13,207 nucleotides of DNA from Patescibacteria group bacterium UBA6023 (lineage in GTDB: Bacteria > Patescibacteriota > Minisyncoccia > Phycocordibacterales > UBA6899), in the NCBI GenBank assembly GCA_002429425.1, contig DIZR01000098.1, positions 1,071 to 14,277 on the forward strand. Direction: 5' to 3'. The position numbers and the translations under genes are program-made. Positions 1 through 6,229 of this stretch are shown piece after piece. Under the pieces are notes generated by a model that ran no database searches, was not told the origin of the DNA, and saw only the letters and a list, made by a program, of their open reading frames with translations. The first letter of the stretch is position 1. Each line of letters begins with the position of its first letter.

Positions 1-106
1 CCGTGGTAGTGGTCATAATGTTTATTCTCTCCCGTAGAAGAAAGAAGGCCATTGAAGCAGTAATAACGATAATGGCAATAAAAACGTACAGTGTGCGTGA
101 TTGCAT
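1..106 (-). CDS. N-terminus of a membrane-anchored protein, cut by the window edge
   Basis: Reading the minus strand from an ATG at 106 to the window edge gives 35 codons without a stop. The encoded N-terminus has a short polar start (MQSRT), a hydrophobic stretch at about residues 6-24, then RER and a Thr-rich start of the next segment. This is the usual shape of a signal anchor followed by an extracytoplasmic domain, as in several other proteins of this window. No Shine-Dalgarno site is visible upstream. A TATAAT at 174-179 (minus) could drive it with a leader of roughly 60 nt. It lies 159 bp downstream of the ABC exporter on the same strand. Function cannot be told from 35 residues, and reading of the start is moderately secure. 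Confidence 0.55.
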   Translation of the reverse strand, partial: MQSRTLYVFIAIIVITASMAFFLLRERINIMTTTT

Positions 107-173
107 ATATGTATAAAAAATGGAATAAGAAATTATCTGTACGTGAGATTTATCGCAACAATAATCTATTTAA

Positions 174-179
174 ATTATA
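174..179 (-). promoter_or_regulatory. Possible -10 element for the left-edge gene
   Basis: A perfect TATAAT lies on the minus strand about 68 bp upstream of the ATG at 106. No convincing -35 hexamer is found 16-18 bp upstream. The region is AT-rich, so a chance match is quite possible. The rest of the 107-265 gap shows no gene and no strong hairpin. Confidence 0.25.
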
Positions 180-265
180 CACTATTCATCTATGAATAAA
201 CCACAAATAGTAACGTAGTGCATGATCTGAAAAGTAAAGTGCGCATATACTTCTTTATTTTATCA

Positions 266-2041
266 TTATATCAATCCCACGTGGAGTTCGTAGCGATGGC
301 GATAACTCCCACCGGGGATCTGCATCAATTCATCATGGGTACCCGACTCGATAATTGTACCACCTTCGAGGACGAGAATTTTGTCTGCGCGGCGCACCGT
401 GCTTAAGCGATGCGCAATGACGAACGTTGTGCGTCCCTCCATTACACGATCGAGAGCTTCGGTCACAAATTTTTCCGTCTCACTATCAAGCGCACTCGTT
501 GGCTCATCAAGAATGAGAATTTTCGGATTACGCAGAACTGCACGTGCAATTGCAATACGTTGCTTCTGTCCAACCGACAGCTTGACCCCACGCTCTCCCA
601 CCACCTGCTCATATTTCTTAGGAAAGCCCTCGATAAATTTATCCGCATGCGCTATCGACGCTGCGTGTATTATTGCTGAATCTTTTGCGCCCGAAGAACC
701 ATATGCGATATTCATCTTCACCGTATCGTGAAAAAGAGCGACCTCTTGTGGCACAATGGCTATATTTTTGCGGAGAAACTTCAGGTCGATTTTTTTCGTC
801 GAATGTCCATCAATCATCACACGTCCTGCGGTGGGGAAATAATAACCGGAAATAAGATCAATGAGCGTCGACTTTCCCGCACCGGACTCGCCAACCAATG
901 CAACCATATCTCCCGGTTTCGTTTCAAAACTCACTCCATCAAGTACTTTCTGAGTCCTCTTATATCCAAACGAAACATGTTCAAATTTTATTGCACCATT
1001 GAATGTGAAATTTTTCACGGCGCCAACAGGTAAATAATCCTCAGGTTTTTCAGTCAATATTTTCTCTGCGCGCTCGAGCGCAACAAGACCATTCTGGAGC
1101 GTCTGCCAATTACGTCCAAGTACCACAAATGGACCAAATACAAGGGCTGCGTATCCATTGAACGCCAAAAGTTCACCAATCGTCATTGTTCCTGCTTGGA
1201 TGAGATACACCGATGATATGAATATCACAACCTGAGTAATGACAACAATGACACGTTGAGAAAATCCAATATTCGACCAAATGACGTTAATTAACGTATT
1301 AAATCTCAATGCTTGATTAAATTTGGCTTGAATTTTATTTTTCTGATACGCTTCATTCCCAAATTGCTTTACGGAAACAATATTACTGGAAGATTGATCC
1401 ATTTCGGCAAAACTTTTCCCCCATGCTTTATGCATGAGGCGCTGCAAAGGTATCGCCTCTGGAATCATCCGAAAAAGTACTACTATATAGACCATGATTC
1501 CCAACAAAAGAATAACTGCAAGGTTGGTATTCATAAAAAAAGCAAAACCTATCCCAATAGTAATGCTTAAAAATTGTGGAGCAAGATAAATAATAATATT
1601 CCCCGCAATAGAGTCGAGTCCATTTGCCGCCCTATTGCATGCACTAAAAATCTCTCCGGGTTTTGAGTTTTTATGAAAAGAAAGAGGAAGTGCAAGTAAA
1701 ATTGTTTGTGCCCTCACCCAATAGTCAACGTATAATTTTGTGGAAATCTTGTTCGCCAACTTATCATTCGTCCAGTCTGTACCGATGGCTACTAATTGAG
1801 CAAGACCCCATATCGAGAGAAGCAGACCCCACAGAGGCATGGCAAAGAATGTACCCACAAAGACCGTGTGTGAATTTAAAATAGCATCCAAAAATTTACC
1901 CATCACATACGGCACTGAACCATTCGCGATCGCAGAAAAAACACCAAGCACGGAGAGGAGTGTGAGCTCACTTCGATACACTGACAAATATTTCCACAAT
2001 ATATGCCATCCTTGTACTGTAGATTTTTTTGTATCACGCAT
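266..2041 (-). CDS. ABC-type exporter, fused permease and ATPase (MsbA/LmrA-like half transporter)
   Basis: This 591-aa half transporter should act as a homodimer or heterodimer in the cytoplasmic membrane, coupling ATP hydrolysis to export. The substrate (lipid, peptide or drug) cannot be told from sequence. The N-terminal part, about residues 20-320, has hydrophobic segments fitting a six-helix ABC exporter domain. The ATPase half contains an A-loop Tyr360, Walker A GESGAGKST at 384-392 with Lys390, a Q-loop Gln432, the signature LSVGQ at 488-492, Walker B ILILDE at 508-513 with catalytic Glu513, a SALD D-loop and H-loop His544. All catalytic motifs are intact, so it is predicted functional. 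The signature LSVGQ differs from the commoner LSGGQ by one residue. The ATG at 2041 has no Shine-Dalgarno but has an extended -10 element 6 nt upstream, suggesting a leaderless message separate from glgC. Confidence 0.93.
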   Translation of the reverse strand: MRDTKKSTVQGWHILWKYLSVYRSELTLLSVLGVFSAIANGSVPYVMGKFLDAILNSHTVFVGTFFAMPLWGLLLSIWGLAQLVAIGTDWTNDKLANKISTKLYVDYWVRAQTILLALPLSFHKNSKPGEIFSACNRAANGLDSIAGNIIIYLAPQFLSITIGIGFAFFMNTNLAVILLLGIMVYIVVLFRMIPEAIPLQRLMHKAWGKSFAEMDQSSSNIVSVKQFGNEAYQKNKIQAKFNQALRFNTLINVIWSNIGFSQRVIVVITQVVIFISSVYLIQAGTMTIGELLAFNGYAALVFGPFVVLGRNWQTLQNGLVALERAEKILTEKPEDYLPVGAVKNFTFNGAIKFEHVSFGYKRTQKVLDGVSFETKPGDMVALVGESGAGKSTLIDLISGYYFPTAGRVMIDGHSTKKIDLKFLRKNIAIVPQEVALFHDTVKMNIAYGSSGAKDSAIIHAASIAHADKFIEGFPKKYEQVVGERGVKLSVGQKQRIAIARAVLRNPKILILDEPTSALDSETEKFVTEALDRVMEGRTTFVIAHRLSTVRRADKILVLEGGTIIESGTHDELMQIPGGSYRHRYELHVGLI

Positions 2042-2047
2042 CTTGTT

Positions 2048-2056
2048 ATTTTACCA
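2048..2056 (-). promoter_or_regulatory. Extended -10 promoter of the ABC exporter, predicted leaderless
   Basis: On the minus strand TGG-TAAAAT is followed by exactly 6 nt (AACAAG) and then the ATG at 2041. A start site at the usual distance from a -10 would fall on or next to the A of the ATG. No TTGACA-like -35 is seen, which suits an extended -10 promoter. The TGTGGTAAAATA core is repeated upstream of the M14 gene that starts at 12482. Confidence 0.55.
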
Positions 2057-2116
2057 CACATACCATCATTTATTTGATAAAATTTTTTAAAAGAGATGAA
2101 ATACTTTTTTGTAAAT

Positions 2117-2141
2117 AAAAACGCAGCCCTTACGGACTGCG
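2117..2141 (-). terminator. Intrinsic terminator downstream of glgC
   Basis: On the minus strand the arms CGCAG (2141-2137) and CTGCG (2126-2122) enclose a short inner CC/GG pairing with one mismatch, followed by a run of five T and then ATTTA. It lies 15 nt past the glgC stop codon and upstream of the ABC promoter, so it separates the two transcription units. Confidence 0.7.
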
Positions 2142-2155
2142 GAGAAAAAACATTC

Positions 2156-3505
2156 CTATTTTGAATGCTTCCAGTGAGTTTGCTTGGTGATCACGCGAAT
2201 CGGTGGATGTGGAGCACTAGGGTCGTGTTCCTCATCAACATAAACACCATTCGCCTCATCCTCTGCAAGATCGTATCCAACACGCACACCACCAGGAACC
2301 ATAACGCCTTCCTCAACAATTGTATGCGTAATTGATGTATATGCCCCAATGTGTACATTATCAAATACAATTGTCTGTTTGAGGTCGACACCAAACTCCG
2401 TTCGAATCGAACGACCGAATACTGCTTTGCAAAAATTTTTTGGACTGTCAAAAATGCACCCACCACCAAAGATTGCATCGGGTAAAAATGCGCACCCATT
2501 CGTAACCGCAAATTCACGGATGTACCGTTCGCGATCGGGAAATATGACCTTTGCTTGTGGGAGCATATCCCATGCAGTCGGTACTGGCCACATCGTATTA
2601 TAAACATTGAGCAGAGGATCAATTTCGACGAGATCCATTACTGCCTGCCAATACGCATCAATCTTCCCAACATCTCGCCAGTAGTGCACGGGGGTTTCAG
2701 TGCCATCCACAAAACGGACTTCACCGGGTACAAAATTCTCATTAAAATCATATCCATAAATTGCAGCATTTCTTTTGCATAGACGTGGAACAATATCCTT
2801 TCCAAAATCATGTTCTGAGCCAGGATGAAAGTGATCTTCCTCGAGTAGCTTGAGAAGAAATTCCTTGTCGACAATATAAATGCCCATTGAAGCAAAGCAC
2901 ATGCCATCCCTTCCTGGAAGAGACTTCGGATTCGCGGGTTTTTCTTCAAACCCGATTATCCGTTCCGATACATCGAGCTTCATAACGCCAAAATTTCCCG
3001 CCGCTTCATGAACGGGCATCACCATACCACACACGGTGAAGTTCGATTTCTTCTCAATGTGATACGCAAGAAACTGTCGAATATCAAGCTTGTAGAGATG
3101 ATCGGCGGCAAGAATCACCACAGTATCGGCAGGATCACGCCTGATCGATTCATTATTCTGGTGAATCGCATTTGCGCTCCCTAAATACCACGTTTGATCA
3201 CCGAGGCGCTGTTGAGCTGGGACGACGTCGATCGATTTTCCCCATAGTGGTGCATTCAACTGAAAACGCCCAAGATGGTCAACAAGCCCCTGTTGCATAT
3301 ACTGCGTGAGAATCATTGTATGATTCACGATCTGCGAATTCACCACATTGGCGAGCGCAAAATCAATAAATCGATTCTTTCCAACCGGTACCTCAGGTTT
3401 ACAACGTCCCTCCGTAAGCACACGGAGTCGCGTCCCCCTCCCACCAGCAAGAATAATTGCCAGCAAAGGCTTACCCGTTCGACGATCACGTTCGGAAAAA
3501 TTCAT
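2156..3505 (-). CDS. glgC: Glucose-1-phosphate adenylyltransferase-type sugar nucleotidyltransferase
   Basis: This 449-aa protein matches the GlgC family in length and motif order. The family makes ADP-glucose from ATP and glucose-1-phosphate in the cytoplasm, for glycogen or other glucan synthesis. The N-terminal nucleotidyltransferase domain has LAGGRGTRL at 19-27, KPEVPVG at 36-42 (typical GlgC has KPAVPFGG), WYLGSANAIHQN near 106-117 (typical GTADAV), ILAADHLYKLD at 131-141 with the expected catalytic Asp135, FEEKP at 186-190 with the sugar-phosphate Lys189, and SMGIYI at 206-211. The C-terminal part, about 335-440, is Gly/Val/Ile-rich and fits a left-handed beta-helix. The several changed positions make it a divergent member, so sugar and nucleotide specificity are less certain than fold. 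No glycogen synthase or branching enzyme lies nearby. The ATG at 3505 is fixed by a strong AAGGAG 6 nt upstream. Confidence 0.85.
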   Translation of the reverse strand: MNFSERDRRTGKPLLAIILAGGRGTRLRVLTEGRCKPEVPVGKNRFIDFALANVVNSQIVNHTMILTQYMQQGLVDHLGRFQLNAPLWGKSIDVVPAQQRLGDQTWYLGSANAIHQNNESIRRDPADTVVILAADHLYKLDIRQFLAYHIEKKSNFTVCGMVMPVHEAAGNFGVMKLDVSERIIGFEEKPANPKSLPGRDGMCFASMGIYIVDKEFLLKLLEEDHFHPGSEHDFGKDIVPRLCKRNAAIYGYDFNENFVPGEVRFVDGTETPVHYWRDVGKIDAYWQAVMDLVEIDPLLNVYNTMWPVPTAWDMLPQAKVIFPDRERYIREFAVTNGCAFLPDAIFGGGCIFDSPKNFCKAVFGRSIRTEFGVDLKQTIVFDNVHIGAYTSITHTIVEEGVMVPGGVRVGYDLAEDEANGVYVDEEHDPSAPHPPIRVITKQTHWKHSK

Positions 3506-3511
3506 TTATAT

Positions 3512-3517
3512 CTCCTT
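3512..3517 (-). promoter_or_regulatory. Strong Shine-Dalgarno site of glgC
   Basis: AAGGAG on the minus strand lies 6 nt before the ATG at 3505. It is the best ribosome binding site in the window and stands out because most neighbouring genes have none. Confidence 0.8.
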
Positions 3518-3571
3518 CTTCAATAGTGCTGCACAAAAACAACAAACTGTTCAACGAACAAACCAATGCAC

Positions 3572-3600
3572 ACACTACTACATAAATGCATAAATGTCAA
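3572..3600 (-). promoter_or_regulatory. Probable sigma70-type promoter of glgC
   Basis: A consensus -35 TTGACA (3600-3595) is followed after 17 bp by TAGTGT (3577-3572), which keeps the T-A-n-n-n-T pattern of a -10. It predicts a leader of about 60 nt that includes the Shine-Dalgarno site, unlike the leaderless-type starts elsewhere in the window. Confidence 0.5.
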
Positions 3601-3624
3601 AATTCTTCAAAATGAACCTCTTTG

Positions 3625-3642
3625 CAGGATCACATAATCCTG
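3625..3642. repeat. Short inverted repeat in the divergent glgC / membrane-protein region
   Basis: CAGGAT (3625-3630) and ATCCTG (3637-3642) form a perfect 6-bp inverted repeat around CACATA. It lies between the divergent starts of glgC and the 91-aa membrane gene, upstream of both. It could be an operator or a hairpin, but it is short enough to be chance. Confidence 0.3.
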
Positions 3643-3688
3643 ATATCGTAATAACATTTGTGCAATAATCATCATCAATCGTATCCTC

Positions 3689-3964
3689 ATGAATAATCCC
3701 CAACAACACGAACTACGAGAATCAACAAAAAAATATCTCATTGAATTTGTCGGATGGTATGGGGCATTTGCAATCACCATTGCATATTTTGCAAATAGTT
3801 TTGGATACCTAGCTTCAGACGGATTATCGTATCAGCTTCTTAATTTTACTGGTGGTATTGCACTCGGAATACTTACCTACGTAAAACGTGCGTACCAGTC
3901 AACCGTTGTAAATGTCATTTGGTCGCTCATTGCCACTGTTGCACTGTGGCGAATTATTGGATAA
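3689..3964 (+). CDS. Small three-helix membrane protein, CBU_0592-like family
   Basis: This 91-aa protein is mostly hydrophobic, with likely helices at about residues 19-40, 47-66 and 72-90. The pattern GWYGAFAITIAYF, then SDGLSYQLLNFTGGIALG, then KRAYQSTVVNVIWSLIATVAL matches from memory the CBU_0592-like small membrane domain, which occurs alone or fused to other domains in many bacteria and has no established biochemical role. It starts 183 bp from the divergent glgC. No Shine-Dalgarno or clear -10 is seen in front of the ATG, so the exact start is less certain than the protein itself. Confidence 0.75.
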   Translation: MNNPQQHELRESTKKYLIEFVGWYGAFAITIAYFANSFGYLASDGLSYQLLNFTGGIALGILTYVKRAYQSTVVNVIWSLIATVALWRIIG

Positions 3965-4031
3965 TATATTTTCCTCCACTTCGGATTTTTTAAAGTAATT
4001 CATCCGGAAAATAAAATATTATACGTAATAA

Positions 4032-4060
4032 TTTACATAATTAGATAGATATGCTAAACA
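4032..4060 (+). promoter_or_regulatory. Promoter of the 92-aa gene
   Basis: TTTACA (4032-4037) and TAAACA (4055-4060) are separated by 17 bp, with a TG one base upstream of the -10 (4052-4053). The predicted leader is about 37 nt and contains the AAAAGGTG ribosome binding site (4092-4099) before the ATG at 4104. Confidence 0.5.
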
Positions 4061-4103
4061 TGGAAAAGACATATCCGTTCTACTCCCACAGAAAAGGTGC
4101 CAC

Positions 4104-4382
4104 ATGAACCAGGAGCTTGCATATATTACCATTACTCACAGCACAAGCGGACTTCGCGGAAAAAATTATGGACCACTCACGGTTGTTGCAGCGAGGCAAA
4201 AATTGCATTCAAGTGGCTGGATTGAAATGCTCAGTGGATCTCATCCCTACTGGTACGCACGAACTGGCCCAGACGAAGGGATGAATGCGGAAATAAAAAT
4301 TATTTCTCTGTTTGATCCAAAACTCTTTCCACATCAATTTAGTGAGCGAGGAGATGGGCAATCGAGTCAAAATATGAGCTGA
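4104..4382 (+). CDS. Conserved-looking 92-aa protein of unknown function
   Basis: I do not recognise a named family. The protein is soluble in character, with no signal peptide or membrane segment. The central part is rich in aromatic and glycine residues (GLRGKNYGPLTVVAARQKL, then SGWIEML, then SHPYWYARTGPDEGMNAEIK) and the C-terminus is polar. Support for a real gene is good: a plausible promoter, a purine-rich AAAAGGTG Shine-Dalgarno site just before the ATG, and a strong terminator 10 nt after the TGA stop. It is thus a monocistronic unit. It converges on panD and its terminator abuts the panD stop. No function is proposed. Confidence 0.7.
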   Translation: MNQELAYITITHSTSGLRGKNYGPLTVVAARQKLHSSGWIEMLSGSHPYWYARTGPDEGMNAEIKIISLFDPKLFPHQFSERGDGQSSQNMS

Positions 4383-4392
4383 CCCCAAAACG

Positions 4393-4419
4393 ACACACGC
4401 GAAACGTGTGTATTTTTTT
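4393..4419 (+). terminator. Intrinsic terminator of the 92-aa gene, between convergent genes
   Basis: A perfect 7-bp stem, ACACACG (4393-4399) with CGTGTGT (4405-4411), encloses a CGAAA loop and is followed by A and seven T. It overlaps the last two bases of the panD stop codon on the other strand. The stem can also form in the panD transcript, where it is followed by a weaker CGTTTT, so partial two-way termination is possible. Confidence 0.85.
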
Positions 4420-4759
4420 AAAGATAATGAACAAAATGATTGTGTATATCGACGAGAATTACTTTTTGTTCAATTGGTGCATCGGCAAGCTCAAAGCCCA
4501 TAATGACCACCACCTCACCTTCCTTGATAAGATGTGCAGTTGGTCCATTCATACATACAACTCCCGATTCCGCCTCACCAGCAATAATATATGTTTCAAG
4601 ACGTGCTCCGGAAGTTACGCTTGTCACAAGCACCTTTTCTCCTTCCATGAGTCCAACATGTTCGAGAAGTTTGGAGTCAATCGTCACACTCCCGACATAA
4701 TCAAGGTTTGCCTCGGTAACAGTTGCACGATGAATTTTTGACCGAAGTAAAAATCGCAT
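4418..4759 (-). CDS. panD: Aspartate 1-decarboxylase proenzyme
   Basis: This 113-aa protein decarboxylates L-aspartate to beta-alanine, the precursor for pantothenate and coenzyme A. It is a pyruvoyl enzyme that cuts itself between Gly and Ser. The cleavage site is visible as VGS with Gly23-Ser24. Other family residues are present: Lys8, Arg53, Thr56-Tyr57 and the NGPTAH segment starting at Asn71. Length is slightly below the about 126 aa of the E. coli enzyme, the difference being at the C-terminus. It lies 55 bp downstream of a small membrane protein on the same strand. No other pantothenate or CoA gene is present in the window. The ATG at 4759 has no Shine-Dalgarno site, but the N-terminus aligns with known PanD proteins, which supports the start. 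Confidence 0.93.
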   Translation of the reverse strand: MRFLLRSKIHRATVTEANLDYVGSVTIDSKLLEHVGLMEGEKVLVTSVTSGARLETYIIAGEAESGVVCMNGPTAHLIKEGEVVVIMGFELADAPIEQKVILVDIHNHFVHYL

Positions 4760-4786
4760 AAAGAGTGTAAAAAATTAGATACGTAA

Positions 4787-4792
4787 ATTATA
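4787..4792 (-). promoter_or_regulatory. Possible -10 element upstream of panD
   Basis: A perfect TATAAT on the minus strand ends 27 nt before the panD ATG. No good -35 is seen at standard spacing. It could give panD its own transcript apart from the 103-aa membrane protein. A chance match in AT-rich spacer is possible. Confidence 0.35.
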
Positions 4793-4814
4793 TCTCAAGA
4801 AATGTTAAATAAAT

Positions 4815-5126
4815 TCAGCTCACGAAGTCTGTCTTTTCTTTTGGTATTCCCCACTGCCATTTTGGCTTTTCTCCCTTTAAATACGTAAGGATAAATAGTA
4901 GCGACGTCGAAGCAAGGAACGGCAACACGAAACCTACGAGCGTATCACCCTCTGAGTAAGAATTCATAGCTATCCTTTTGAATACATAAATATTTATTAC
5001 TATATATACGAGAAGCACCATCCACCCTTGCCACCGGGCAGGTGTCCAGCCCCATCCATACAGTTTCCTCTTGAACCAATACCCTTCAGGATTATTTTTT
5101 AGATATGCGATATATTTTTTATGCAT
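4815..5126 (-). CDS. Small Trp/Tyr-rich membrane protein, unknown function
   Basis: This 103-aa protein begins with a charged, aromatic cytoplasmic-type segment (GYWFKRKLYGWGWTPARWQGW, residues 15-35) followed by two membrane segments at about 34-50 and 62-82 and a charged, Trp-containing tail. I recall proteins with this GYWFKRKLYGWGW-TPA motif being frequent in Patescibacteria drafts, where they are annotated as hypothetical. That memory supports the taxonomic guess but gives no function. It ends with TGA. An extended -10 sits 6 nt before its ATG, suggesting a leaderless mRNA. It is divergent from the M29 aminopeptidase (78 bp apart) and may be co-transcribed with panD. Confidence 0.8.
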   Translation of the reverse strand: MHKKYIAYLKNNPEGYWFKRKLYGWGWTPARWQGWMVLLVYIVINIYVFKRIAMNSYSEGDTLVGFVLPFLASTSLLFILTYLKGEKPKWQWGIPKEKTDFVS

Positions 5127-5132
5127 AATGCT

Positions 5133-5141
5133 ATTATATCA
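5133..5141 (-). promoter_or_regulatory. Extended -10 promoter of the 103-aa membrane protein, predicted leaderless
   Basis: TGA-TATAAT on the minus strand is followed by exactly 6 nt (AGCATT) and the ATG at 5126. The hexamer is consensus and the TGN extension is present. There is no Shine-Dalgarno site, and there is no room for one in the predicted transcript. Confidence 0.6.
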
Positions 5142-5192
5142 AATGCTACTCTACCGCACCCATCGAAACTTTCAATTTTTCCATATTTAGGC

Positions 5193-5198
5193 TAGGCT
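5193..5198 (+). promoter_or_regulatory. Weak -10-like hexamer of the M29 aminopeptidase gene
   Basis: TAGGCT keeps only the T-A-n-n-n-T positions of a -10 and lies exactly 6 nt before the ATG at 5205. Taken alone it is weak. It is listed because its distance to the ATG equals that of three stronger elements in the window. Confidence 0.3.
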
Positions 5199-5204
5199 CT
5201 CAAT

Positions 5205-6215
5205 ATGAATGAAGACCTCATCGCACGTGCGACAAAAAATGTCAGTGACATCATCTATCTCGCAATAGAGCATAAACCGAGCGAAAAAGTATTGGTCGTG
5301 TATGATACGCGCTACGGGCTCACGAATATCCTCACGGCGGCCTATCGCGCGACGCTTCCCGATGCGCACTTCATAAACTTCGATTCCGCAAGCAAGGAAG
5401 AAGTCATGGACGCAATAAATGCAATGCAACAAAGTGATTTAGTGATACTCATTCAATCATCAAATTTTTTACTCGATGCATTTCGTATTCGTCTCCACCT
5501 TTTTCAAAAAAAATTAAAAGTAATAGAGCATGTCCACCTTCATCGCAATACCGAGGATGTCTGGGATGTCTATGTGAACGCGCTCGAATATGATATCAAC
5601 TGGTATCGTGGTATCGGACCAAGACTCAAGGCAAAACTCGAAACAGTGAATGAAATTCGCATCGAGAGTGCTGAAACAGTACTCACCATCACTGGAGGTG
5701 TTGAATCGCCAAAATTAAATATTGGTGATTATACTGGCATGGAAAATATTGGTGGCACATTCCCCATCGGCGAAGTCTTTACGGAGAGCAAGGACTTTCT
5801 ACAGATGAATGGCTCTTTTATGATCTACGCGTTTGCTGGCGGTGACTTTCTCACCAGCATGCACGAACCGTTTCGTGTTGATGTGAAGGAGGGACAGGTT
5901 ACTAATTGGGCCGATAACGCACCAAAGTCATTTGTCGATATTCTTGGGGTCATCAAAGAATATGAGCGCCCGCTCATTCGCGAGCTTGGTTTTGGACTCA
6001 ATCGCGCAATCACTCGCGAGCGCTACTTACAAGACATTACCGCATTCGAGCGCATCTTGGGACTCCACCTTTCACTCGGTGAAAAGCACAGCGTCTACAA
6101 GAAACCGGATATCACTACGCACAAAACAAAATTCCACGTCGATGTCTTCCCCGTCGTTGACCGCGTCCTTGCCGATGGTGTGGTGATATTTGAGGATGGA
6201 AAGTATTGCGTATAA
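5205..6215 (+). CDS. M29-type (aminopeptidase T-like) metallopeptidase
   Basis: This 336-aa cytosolic protein resembles the thermophilic M29 aminopeptidases, which remove N-terminal residues from peptides using a two-metal site. The family ligands seem present in order: Glu190 in GEVFTES, Glu260 in IRELGFGLN, His288 in LHLSLG, and His311 with Asp313 in HVDVF. Spacings are similar to those of AmpT, though the last interval is some residues longer. The N-terminal half (1-180) is more divergent and shorter than in the about 410-aa classical members, so substrate range is uncertain. No signal peptide is seen. It converges on the M1 aminopeptidase with a 14-bp gap, so the pair is dedicated to peptide trimming. 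A remnant of a second copy of its 3' end lies on the far side of M1. Confidence 0.75.
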   Translation: MNEDLIARATKNVSDIIYLAIEHKPSEKVLVVYDTRYGLTNILTAAYRATLPDAHFINFDSASKEEVMDAINAMQQSDLVILIQSSNFLLDAFRIRLHLFQKKLKVIEHVHLHRNTEDVWDVYVNALEYDINWYRGIGPRLKAKLETVNEIRIESAETVLTITGGVESPKLNIGDYTGMENIGGTFPIGEVFTESKDFLQMNGSFMIYAFAGGDFLTSMHEPFRVDVKEGQVTNWADNAPKSFVDILGVIKEYERPLIRELGFGLNRAITRERYLQDITAFERILGLHLSLGEKHSVYKKPDITTHKTKFHVDVFPVVDRVLADGVVIFEDGKYCV

Positions 6216-6229
6216 AAAATTTTCATAGC

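Noticed and set aside
381..731. Plus-strand open frames inside the ABC exporter, glgC, M1 and M14 genes
   Set aside because: They lie opposite strongly supported genes, lack RBS or promoter signals and encode no recognisable domains. They are antisense shadows.
3968..4012. Nested inverted repeat (ATTTTC/GAAAAT outside, CGGAT/ATCCG inside) after the CBU_0592-like gene, as a terminator or riboswitch
   Set aside because: The stems are short, with an 8-nt bulge and a 15-nt loop, and no T-tract follows. It does not match a riboswitch I can name, and the region is AT-rich.
6216..6229. Terminator between the convergent M29 and M1 genes
   Set aside because: There is only an A/T run with no G-C stem in the 14-bp gap. 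Transcription must end inside the opposing genes or by another route.
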